Assembly (NCBI GenBank): GCA_903850335.1
Contig: CAINLJ010000135.1
Span: 17,534-81,533, forward strand
Reading direction: 5' to 3'
DNA length: 64,000 nucleotides
Source of the DNA: an uncultured Bacteroidia bacterium
GTDB lineage: Bacteria; Bacteroidota; Bacteroidia; Bacteroidales; Prolixibacteraceae
This document shows positions 9,818 through 17,619 of the stretch, one piece after another. Under the pieces are notes generated by a model. That model saw only the letters and a program-made list of their open reading frames with translations. It had not been told where the DNA came from and searched no databases. Each line of letters begins with the position of its first letter. Within the stretch, counting starts at the first letter, position 1. Made by a program: the position numbers and the translations under genes.

Positions 9818-10674
9818 GATAGGATAGGCCCTGAAAAGGTTTCTTTTGCTTCCTTAAGTAACATCAAAACATTTTGCCGGCTTTGGTAAGCCGCAGTATC
9901 CGGACTGGATGTATAATCAAAACCAAGTTCGACTGTCAGGAATCCGTCATACCCGGTTTCGTCGAGGGCTTTCAAAAAAGGGATAAAATTGATTGTGCCT
10001 TCACCCGGAATTCTGTGCTGGTCTGAAAGTGTGTTGTTATCGTCCAGATGGATATGCAGAGGTATCTTTTTTTGAATAAGGATGTAAAGGCTGTCAACGA
10101 GCGATTCTTTGTTGACATGGCAATGCCCCGTATCGAGTGCAATACCCATATTGGGATAGTTCTGTTTTTCAATGAACCGCGCCCCTTCTTCAACAGTCAG
10201 AATCAGATCACTTTCGAGCATGTGTGCAGGTTCGAGTAACAGGAGTACATCCCTTTCCAGGGCATATTCAACAAGCTCATCCAAACTGGCAGTAAGTTGC
10301 TGCATTCCTTTGTCATAGCCCTGTCCATAAAGTGTACGCCCGGGGCATAGGCTCACCTTTTTGCACCCAAGGGCAAGAGAAGTATCAATAGAATGTTTGA
10401 TGTATTCAACACTGTCTTTCCGAATATTCGCAATCGGGCTGCAAAGGTTGGTTGGATAACCGAACTGGGCAGGGATAAATCCTGAAATCTGAATGCCTGT
10501 TTTATCGATGGTTTCTTTAACCGAAGTGATACTCTGCTGATCCATATCACGATAGTAGGCATGGGGTCTGCCTCCCCAAATTTCAATACCCGGATAACCG
10601 AGGCCTGCAACCCTTTTGATTGTTTCTTCCAGGGTGTAGTTGCAATATAATTTTGTGGAAATGCTCAGTTTCAT
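9814..10674 (-). CDS. Sugar phosphate isomerase/epimerase, FrlC-like TIM barrel
   Basis: Xylose-isomerase-like TIM barrel (AP endonuclease 2 family), 286 residues, cytoplasmic. The start reads as the first barrel strand, and IEIWGGRPHAY (about 31-41) resembles the fructoselysine 3-epimerase FrlC. Metal-ligand strands can be seen as LLLLEPAH (near 147), GIALDTGHCH (near 185) and VELGF near the end. It overlaps the ceramidase-like gene by 4 bp and follows a second isomerase of the same fold by 14 bp. Paired paralogues suggest successive ketose/aldose epimerisations in one pathway; the actual sugar cannot be told. Confidence 0.82.
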   Translation of the reverse strand: MKLSISTKLYCNYTLEETIKRVAGLGYPGIEIWGGRPHAYYRDMDQQSITSVKETIDKTGIQISGFIPAQFGYPTNLCSPIANIRKDSVEYIKHSIDTSLALGCKKVSLCPGRTLYGQGYDKGMQQLTASLDELVEYALERDVLLLLEPAHMLESDLILTVEEGARFIEKQNYPNMGIALDTGHCHVNKESLVDSLYILIQKKIPLHIHLDDNNTLSDQHRIPGEGTINFIPFLKALDETGYDGFLTVELGFDYTSSPDTAAYQSRQNVLMLLKEAKETFSGPILS

Positions 10675-10688
10675 TTTGAGATTATTTA

Positions 10689-11567
10689 TTACTCTGCAAT
10701 TAACTCTTCCAGCATCGCCTTCATTTTCACGGCTTCTTCCATTATATTCGGTATGCCACTGATATCGATCACTACATAACCTTCGTAGCCTGTGTTCCTG
10801 AGGGTATCGATAATGTTTTTAAAATCGATATCCCCTTTGCCGGGCTGGTAATGGTAGGGTCTTGTACCGTCGTTATCTGAAAGATGTACAAGTTTGAGGT
10901 ATTTACCAAGCTTGTAAATACCCAGATCGAGGTATTCATTGATGGCATGTGCATGGGCAACATCATAGACCATTCCGATGTTTTCCACATTGCATTCGTT
11001 GAAAATGCTGATGATACCGTCGACTGAAGAGATAAAATCACCAGCTCTCATTTCCATAGCAAACTGCAATCCGTTACTACCGGCAATTTCGGATGCTTTC
11101 CGCAGCTGATCGATGACAATCTGCCTGAGCTCTGACCATTTAAAGCCTTCGGGCACATCAACAGCTACTGAAGGTCCTCCGTGGTAGATAGAAGTTCGTT
11201 CTTTAGGTACCATTTCAGGAGGGAGATAAAAACAGTTTGTGCTCATTTTGGCTCCTATCTCCGCAGTCATTTTACAGATCTTTGTCAAATCAGCAAGTGT
11301 CTTTTCCCGTTTCGTTTTATCCAGTGAAAACAGGTCATAGGTAACAGCCATGATGCTGACAACTTCCAAATTGAGTTCTTTCGAAAGGTCTATTACCTGT
11401 TGCCAGTTCTCTTCATAATCCTGGCATTCTCCAGCAACAATTTCCATTTCCATGGTTGAAAAGCCTGCTTCCGAGATCTCTTTCATCACTTTAATGAGAC
11501 TTTCAAGTCTGGGCGGAAGTCCGTAAAGGGTTATGGGTATTGTAAACCCGCATGTTACTTTCATCAT
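10689..11567 (-). CDS. Sugar phosphate isomerase/epimerase, TIM barrel
   Basis: Second xylose-isomerase-like barrel (292 residues), only distantly similar to its neighbour. Visible landmarks are EMEIVAGEC in strand 2, FAMEMRAGD near residue 175 where a catalytic Glu is expected, VYDVAHAH with the metal His near 205, and HLSDNDG with the next metal site near 230. It lies 77 bp after the amidase gene and 14 bp before the FrlC-like gene, in the same operon. Product could be a 3-epimerase, a 2-keto-myo-inositol-type enzyme or an erythrulose/tagatose-type epimerase; the sequence alone does not decide. Confidence 0.8.
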   Translation of the reverse strand: MMKVTCGFTIPITLYGLPPRLESLIKVMKEISEAGFSTMEMEIVAGECQDYEENWQQVIDLSKELNLEVVSIMAVTYDLFSLDKTKREKTLADLTKICKMTAEIGAKMSTNCFYLPPEMVPKERTSIYHGGPSVAVDVPEGFKWSELRQIVIDQLRKASEIAGSNGLQFAMEMRAGDFISSVDGIISIFNECNVENIGMVYDVAHAHAINEYLDLGIYKLGKYLKLVHLSDNDGTRPYHYQPGKGDIDFKNIIDTLRNTGYEGYVVIDISGIPNIMEEAVKMKAMLEELIAE

Positions 11568-11644
11568 TTTTTTGTTTTTAAATATGATCCATTTAATTTA
11601 TTCAATCTTATATTTTAATAGCGAATCGCCTGTAATTAAGGGGT

Positions 11645-12697
11645 TTAATTTTGAATATGTTTGTTGCGAATTTGTCGTGCACGGTTTAAATAGTCGTCCA
11701 GAAGTTCGATCCCGAATTCTTTTGCCATAGCTAAAGCACTTATATTTGGGTGGTCGCTTGTAATCAAAACAGACCCCATTTTACCCGGGTCGGTTATTGT
11801 TACCTCCTTCCCGTATTTTTCTTTGAGTTTACGAAGACGCTCCCAATTGTAATCCAGGTGTGCCAGGCAGTAATCCAGATTTATCGTCGCAACTGTAAAA
11901 TCAAAATAATTTGTGGTTGATGCGATTACTTCACCCTGAGGGTTACGGATTTCTGATGGTGCCTCCCTGGACTCAAGGGCTCCCAGGAGAAAGGACCTGC
12001 AATGACAGGCCCAATAACCTTGCATCAGTCCTCCATGAAAATTTGATGAAAACAGGATGATCTCAGGTCGTTGAGATGCGAGTTTTTCGCAAAGTTCAGT
12101 GAAGTTTAAATCAAAGCAAATCACTGACGCAACCCTCCCAAAATCACATGTAAAAACTGATACCTTGTTACCGGGTATGATACCACTCTCAATTTCATCA
12201 ATTGTCGGGTAATTTTTATCATATATACCAACCAATCTTCCTCCCCGGTCAAGCAGGAAGCTAGAATTTCTCCAACCCTTACTTTCATCCATGTGTATGG
12301 CTCCGAAAGCAATGTAGCATTGGTGTTCTCTGGCAACCGATGCAAAGAAATCCAATAGCTGGTTTTTCAATATCCTGATATACGCAAATTGTTCCTCAGT
12401 AGTAAATCCGGATGGACTCTCGCAGGACTCAGGTAAAACAATTAAATCCGGTTTATCCGGTAGAACCTGATTCAGTTCATTGCGCCAGAATTCGATTACT
12501 TGTTTTGCAACATCCTGCATCCCAAGTGTCTTTTCAATGCCATGTGGATGGTTTCCTATTGTAGCCACCCTGATATATTTAGATGCACTCACCGGCATGG
12601 CTAATCCTGCGATTAGCAGGTACACTAACATGACATGATACAAAACCTTCCTCAAATCTATTTCTGCTTTCATCACAATTTTCGTCTTTATTTTCAA
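11645..12697 (-). CDS. Secreted carbon-nitrogen hydrolase (nitrilase superfamily)
   Basis: Amidase/nitrilase-fold hydrolase with the complete catalytic triad: E90 in LPESCE, K161 in YDKNYP and C194 in SVICFDLNF. A hydrophobic segment at about residues 20-38 ending VSAS suggests export or anchoring, unusual for a superfamily that is mostly cytoplasmic. The start at 12697 is used; M9 (12673) is an alternative that leaves the signal intact. It is the first gene of the operon, with a TAnnTTTG box on its strand about 26 bp upstream. The role may be removal of an amide or N-acyl group from a glycan-derived compound (inference). Confidence 0.82.
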   Translation of the reverse strand: MKIKTKIVMKAEIDLRKVLYHVMLVYLLIAGLAMPVSASKYIRVATIGNHPHGIEKTLGMQDVAKQVIEFWRNELNQVLPDKPDLIVLPESCESPSGFTTEEQFAYIRILKNQLLDFFASVAREHQCYIAFGAIHMDESKGWRNSSFLLDRGGRLVGIYDKNYPTIDEIESGIIPGNKVSVFTCDFGRVASVICFDLNFTELCEKLASQRPEIILFSSNFHGGLMQGYWACHCRSFLLGALESREAPSEIRNPQGEVIASTTNYFDFTVATINLDYCLAHLDYNWERLRKLKEKYGKEVTITDPGKMGSVLITSDHPNISALAMAKEFGIELLDDYLNRARQIRNKHIQN

Positions 12698-12722
12698 AGT
12701 GAAATCTGTTTAGGATACTTAC

Positions 12723-12730
12723 CAAAAATA
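12723..12730 (-). promoter_or_regulatory. Bacteroidota -7 box for the 12.7-to-2.2 kb operon
   Basis: TATTTTTG on the minus strand, a full match to TAnnTTTG, ending about 26 bp before the amidase start. No clear TTTG -33 element was found at 19-21 bp. Confidence 0.45.
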
Positions 12731-12768
12731 GGACAAAATCTTTATATTTTAAAGGTTATTAATTTCAG

Positions 12769-12776
12769 TATATTTG
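12769..12776 (+). promoter_or_regulatory. Bacteroidota -7 box for the hybrid kinase gene
   Basis: TATATTTG, a full match to TAnnTTTG, in the divergent gap. Transcription would start near 12783, leaving a leader of about 55 nt before the ATG at 12838. Confidence 0.5.
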
Positions 12777-12837
12777 CTGATACTGGATTATTCCATGGCA
12801 CATAATCTGACCGGATTTTCAATTATCATATCGTTTA

Positions 12838-15800
12838 ATGAAAAGGATGGATTCAAAATATTTACTATTTGCTCTTTATTGTTTGATTGTATCGTGCATT
12901 CAACAAAAAAGAGACAATCCGGAAACCAGGAATCCATTTTTTCCGTCGAATATCAGTAATCCTTCAACAGTAGGACCAACTTTGGTCCCGCTAACCTCAA
13001 ATCCTGTATTAATTTCAGATTCCTCGAAGGTTTATCCTGAGACGGTTCAAATTGAATTACATTATAAAACCAAAGATATTGCCCTGAAGAAAATCAGGGA
13101 ATTAAAATGGCCAGGAAAACATTACCTATCAGACGTTAAGACGCATGTAAAACCGAAGATTGCTGGAAGGAAATTACCAAAAATCGCGGAGCCTGATTTT
13201 ACAATTGCTAAACCAGTAATAAAGAAGGCTGGATACCCGACACTAAAGAAGATTAGCCCTTTACGTCATTCTGAAAATGCAATGTACGACATTCAGCACA
13301 CAGAATTGCGGGCACTAGACATTTGCTGGGATAAAGACGGATCTGCCTGGGTCGCTACAGGCCTTGAGATAGCACATTTGCTTGGTGATCATATAGCATC
13401 CTATGGGGCATCGCAGGGTGGATTGTCTGCTGTAAGCAACATTAAAACAGATGATTCTGGAAATGTGTGGTCTGCATTTAAGGGTGCCGGTTACTTTAAT
13501 GGAAAATATTTCTACTCATTTGGCAAAGAGGAAGGATTTACCGACAGTGATGTCTATACGATGTTCAAAGATTCCAGGGGTAGGATGTGGTTTGGGACCC
13601 GTGGTGCAGGAGCTATTTGCTATAACGGGAAAGGTTTTTTTCATTACGGTAAAAAACAGGGATTAAGGTCTGCAAGGGTTAGTGCTATTGGTGAAGACAA
13701 AAAAGGAAATATGTGGTTTGGTACTGAGGGCGGTGGAGTTTTTAAGTTCGACGGACAAAGTTTTATAGAATTTTCATTTAAGGAGGGCTTGCCAACAACT
13801 TATGTCTATTCAATTTTTTGCGCCCGTAATGGTGAATTATGGTTTGGACATTACCCGGGAGCCCTGACTAGGTTAAGAAATGATACATTAACTGTGTACG
13901 ATTTTGGACCGGAAATGAATTCAACAGTTTTTGGTTTGAATGAAACAGAGAAGGGTAACATACTGGTGGGAACCGTTGGGTCAGGATTATTAAGGTATGA
14001 TGGAGACAAATTTGAAAAGATTGATAAAGAAGCAGGTCTCAAAGAAATAACAATCATGAAGATAGCTGCAGATCCTCAGCAAAACATCTGGGCCTTGGGA
14101 AATCAGATAAACAGGTTGAGGATTTCAGATTTCAGCTACATTCCAATTCCGGGAACTCAGGGTGTTTACACTATTGACAAGAACAAAAGGGTAATCCTGG
14201 ATCTCGATAAATATACCTTCCTGGATAACAAAAAGGCCGTTACCTATTCGGCAATAGGATTTAAAACCACAGGAATTGCAAGGGATGAAGAAGGAAGATT
14301 ATGGTTTACAAATTGGTGCGAGGGGATTGGCATTTTGGATGGAGACAGAATCAAATCGGCGATAATCAACGGCAAAACAAACTGGGGTTGTTATTCAAGC
14401 ATTGGAAATGGTTTAAATGGAGAGATCTGGTTTCAATCATGGACATATGGGTTAGTTCATCTTAAGAAAGGAAAATTAATATCTTATATGAACAACCCGG
14501 CATTTGCTGACCTTGGTGGAATAAATGCTTCATACTGTCAACCGGATGGTACAATGTGGTTTGGGGCCAATAACAGTGAACTCATTAAATATGATGGTAA
14601 TAATTTTTACAGATTTCCTGACTTGGATAAGTCTCTTAAAAAACATGGATCTACTGGCATCAATGAAATTTCAGCTGACGAACAGGGCAATTTATTAATT
14701 TCATCGCTGGGTGCCGGTATGATTTCTTATGACGGAAAATCATTCAGGCTTCACAGTGACGGAGACTTCAAAATTGGAACAGGAGCCGGTGCAGATCCTA
14801 CAGAAACCGGAACCCAGACTTTCCTTAAAACGGATAAGGAGGGGAGGATCTGGGCCATTCTAAACGGGAAATTAACCTGCATAACAAAAGGCAAACGATT
14901 ACAATTTGGCTCTTCTGACGGATTTCTTTTTGTTCCGGTCTCTTTTTCGTTTGAAAAGGATGGGAAAATGTGGTTTAGTAATGAAGAAATGACAGGATCT
15001 GTAAATGTTGAACATCTGCTTGAAGTAAAAAAGTCGCCTGTTGTTACAATCACAAACCTAAACATATTTCAGCAGGAGATTGACTTTCGAAGCTTACAGG
15101 ATTCAATTGCCAAAGGGAAAAGCTGGCTACTCCAGGATGTGAATGTGAATCTTGGAAAACTTAAGTTTGATTCGGTTCAAAATTTCAGGCTGCTGCCTTC
15201 GAATATTATATTTCCCTATAAAGCAAACCAGCTTTCCTTTATTTATGGTACGACAGACTTGAATATTCAAAGTAACGTCAAGTTTAGTTATTTTCTCGAA
15301 GGATATGACAAAGCCTGGTCAGTTCCCTCGGAAGACAGAATAGCAAACTATAAAAACCTTGACCAGGGAGATTACATTTTCAAAGTTAAGGCAAAATTAG
15401 TTAATGGAGAATTCGGTGAAATTTGTTCGTACAATTTTAAAATTACACCCCCTTGGTGGCACACCTGGTGGGCACGTTTGGGTTATGTAATTATGACTAT
15501 ACTACTCATTATTTTGTATAACAGGTGGCGCATTGCAAGTTTCAGACAACGTCAAGAAGAATTGGAAATGGAGGTAGAGGTTGCTACTGCCGAAATCCGG
15601 AAACAAAAAGATGAAGCTGAAATCCAAAGAGAAAAGGCTGAAAGATCAGAACAATTTAAACAACAATTTCTTGCCAATATGAGTCACGAGATTCGTACCC
15701 CAATGAATGCTGTTATGGGCATGACGAATCTTGTATTAAACACACCACTTAAAGAAAAGCAAAAGTTTTACCTGGAGAGGATCAAAAAATCGGGTGATAA

Positions 15801-17148
15801 CCTGTTGCATATAATCAACGATATTCTGGACCTGTCGAAGATCGAGGCGGGCAAAATGGAACTTGAACAGATTGACTTTTCATTATTGGATATGCTGGAT
15901 CAGGTTAAACAAACCCTTAACCACCGGGCTGAGGAGAAAGGATTATCACTTCTTGCCAATATTGGGCAAAACGTTCCTGATATTGTCCTTGGTGATCCTT
16001 CAAGACTAAATCAGATTCTGATTAATATTGCTGGTAATGCGATTAAATTTACGGAAACAGGTAGCGTTTCGATTGATGTTACCCGTGAACCCGAGGGAAT
16101 CAGGTTCTCGGTGACAGATACGGGGATTGGCATACCACAGGATAAACTGGAGACTGTTTTTGAAAATTTTTCACAGGCTAATGCTTCTGACACACGTAAA
16201 TACGGAGGTACTGGATTAGGTCTTAGTATCTCGCGGCAGCTCGTTGAAATGATGGGAGGAGCTATATCCATAGAGAGCAAGGTGGGATATGGGACAACCT
16301 TTTCTTTCGTACTCCAATTAGAAGAAGGTTCAGCCGAACGGCTTCAGCAAAGAGCAACACTTGAAAATAGTGTAGATGGGAGTATTCTTGACGGACTAAA
16401 AATACTGCTTACAGACGATAACGAATATAACAGGATCGTAGCAAAAGACACACTGATTTCGAATTGCGATGTTGAAATTCAGGAGGCAACTAATGGACAG
16501 GAGGCTATCGAGTGGGTTAAGCAAATGCAGTTTGATGTGATCCTCATGGATGTTCAAATGCCTGGTATGAACGGATTTGAGGCCACACGGTTTATAAGGG
16601 CAAATCTTGGAAGTCCGGCGAACCAGACGCCTGTCATAGCCTTGACTGCAAGTGTGCTTCGAACTGACCTTGACAAATGTAAACAGGCAGGAATGAATTC
16701 CTATATTCCAAAACCCTTTAGTTCACAACAACTGATTACCGGTATCGCACAGGTTTTAAATATCGGTATAAGGGTAAAAAATGAAAATAAAGGGTCTTCC
16801 CATTCTGAACATTCTATGAAAGTCACAGACCTGACTTACCTCGAAAAATTTTGTGAAGGAGATTTAACCCGGATGAAAAAATATATATTGATGTTTACCT
16901 CATCGGTGCCTGCTTTTATTGAGAAATTAAACCTTGCATTGTCAGCCGGGGACTTTATCGAAATTGCCAGTCAGGTCCATGGTTTCAAGACAAGGTGGAT
17001 CATGATGGGCATGACTGATACAAAGGATCTTGCACAATATCTGGAGCAATTATGCCGCGAAGGATCTGATGAAGGATTAATCCGGTCAAACCTTGATCTT
17101 CTAATAAAGGAGGTTGGGATTGCCTTGATTGAGCTCGAAAATCAATAG
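12838..17148 (+). CDS. Hybrid two-component sensor: propeller, Y_Y_Y, HisKA, HATPase, REC, HPt
   Basis: Membrane sensor kinase of 1436 residues. A lipobox-like LIVSC near residue 20 starts the export signal. Residues about 140-750 are repeated two-component propeller blades (recurring MWFGT..GGG and similar), then a Y_Y_Y domain (about 770-865) and one membrane helix (about 872-897). Inside the cell come a coiled coil, HisKA with NMSHEIRTPMNAV (His near 949), HATPase_c with TGLGLSISRQ, a receiver with phospho-Asp in LMDVQMPG (near 1237), and a C-terminal HPt domain with its His near 1381 in VHGFKTRW. This is the extracellular design of Bacteroidota HTCS proteins, but the usual AraC output domain is absent. 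It diverges from the sugar-acid operon, which is its probable target. Confidence 0.92.
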   Translation: MKRMDSKYLLFALYCLIVSCIQQKRDNPETRNPFFPSNISNPSTVGPTLVPLTSNPVLISDSSKVYPETVQIELHYKTKDIALKKIRELKWPGKHYLSDVKTHVKPKIAGRKLPKIAEPDFTIAKPVIKKAGYPTLKKISPLRHSENAMYDIQHTELRALDICWDKDGSAWVATGLEIAHLLGDHIASYGASQGGLSAVSNIKTDDSGNVWSAFKGAGYFNGKYFYSFGKEEGFTDSDVYTMFKDSRGRMWFGTRGAGAICYNGKGFFHYGKKQGLRSARVSAIGEDKKGNMWFGTEGGGVFKFDGQSFIEFSFKEGLPTTYVYSIFCARNGELWFGHYPGALTRLRNDTLTVYDFGPEMNSTVFGLNETEKGNILVGTVGSGLLRYDGDKFEKIDKEAGLKEITIMKIAADPQQNIWALGNQINRLRISDFSYIPIPGTQGVYTIDKNKRVILDLDKYTFLDNKKAVTYSAIGFKTTGIARDEEGRLWFTNWCEGIGILDGDRIKSAIINGKTNWGCYSSIGNGLNGEIWFQSWTYGLVHLKKGKLISYMNNPAFADLGGINASYCQPDGTMWFGANNSELIKYDGNNFYRFPDLDKSLKKHGSTGINEISADEQGNLLISSLGAGMISYDGKSFRLHSDGDFKIGTGAGADPTETGTQTFLKTDKEGRIWAILNGKLTCITKGKRLQFGSSDGFLFVPVSFSFEKDGKMWFSNEEMTGSVNVEHLLEVKKSPVVTITNLNIFQQEIDFRSLQDSIAKGKSWLLQDVNVNLGKLKFDSVQNFRLLPSNIIFPYKANQLSFIYGTTDLNIQSNVKFSYFLEGYDKAWSVPSEDRIANYKNLDQGDYIFKVKAKLVNGEFGEICSYNFKITPPWWHTWWARLGYVIMTILLIILYNRWRIASFRQRQEELEMEVEVATAEIRKQKDEAEIQREKAERSEQFKQQFLANMSHEIRTPMNAVMGMTNLVLNTPLKEKQKFYLERIKKSGDNLLHIINDILDLSKIEAGKMELEQIDFSLLDMLDQVKQTLNHRAEEKGLSLLANIGQNVPDIVLGDPSRLNQILINIAGNAIKFTETGSVSIDVTREPEGIRFSVTDTGIGIPQDKLETVFENFSQANASDTRKYGGTGLGLSISRQLVEMMGGAISIESKVGYGTTFSFVLQLEEGSAERLQQRATLENSVDGSILDGLKILLTDDNEYNRIVAKDTLISNCDVEIQEATNGQEAIEWVKQMQFDVILMDVQMPGMNGFEATRFIRANLGSPANQTPVIALTASVLRTDLDKCKQAGMNSYIPKPFSSQQLITGIAQVLNIGIRVKNENKGSSHSEHSMKVTDLTYLEKFCEGDLTRMKKYILMFTSSVPAFIEKLNLALSAGDFIEIASQVHGFKTRWIMMGMTDTKDLAQYLEQLCREGSDEGLIRSNLDLLIKEVGIALIELENQ

Positions 17149-17178
17149 TTTCAGAAACCATTAGATTCCAAAAAAAAG

Positions 17179-17186
17179 TATATTTG
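17179..17186 (+). promoter_or_regulatory. -7 box for the stand-alone receiver gene
   Basis: TATATTTG matches TAnnTTTG fully. It covers the TTG at 17184 that would otherwise look like a start codon, so the ATG at 17205 is preferred and the leader is about 12 nt. Confidence 0.5.
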
Positions 17187-17204
17187 TGTAAACTAAAAAA
17201 GGTC

Positions 17205-17579
17205 ATGGAAATTACTAAACCGAAAAAAATATTCATTGTCGATGATGATGATATGCTCACTGAGGCGTTGTCAGATTATTTGACACGGAAAGCAAATCAT
17301 AAGATAAGTATATTCTCTACCGGAGAGGATTGTATGAAGCATCTTTCGGAGAACCCGGATGTTATAATTCTTGATTTTTACCTGAATACTGTAAAAAAAG
17401 ATGCAGCCAACGGCCTCGAAGTCCTGGAAGCTTTTCGTAAACACTTGCCTGACACACGGTTTATCATGCTGTCCAGTCAGGAAAGCTACGCCACGGCGGC
17501 ACGAACAATCCAGAAAGGTGCAGAACAATATGTCATAAAGGATGATGATGCTTTTCAGAAAATTGCAGATTTAATTTAG
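17205..17579 (+). CDS. Stand-alone CheY-like response regulator receiver
   Basis: Receiver domain of 124 residues with no output domain. Acidic pocket D13-D16, phospho-acceptor D57 in VIILDFYL, the switch Ser at 90/91 in MLSSQ and K112 in YVIKDD are all present, so it should be phosphorylatable. It lies 56 bp after the hybrid kinase with HPt domain, making it the natural terminal acceptor of that relay. An in-frame TTG at 17184 lies inside a promoter box and is rejected as start. What it acts on downstream is not visible; it may bind a partner protein or act as a phosphate sink. Confidence 0.86.
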   Translation: MEITKPKKIFIVDDDDMLTEALSDYLTRKANHKISIFSTGEDCMKHLSENPDVIILDFYLNTVKKDAANGLEVLEAFRKHLPDTRFIMLSSQESYATAARTIQKGAEQYVIKDDDAFQKIADLI

Positions 17580-17619
17580 AATTACATTGCTATCTTTCTG
17601 ATAATTAAAAGTATGACCT

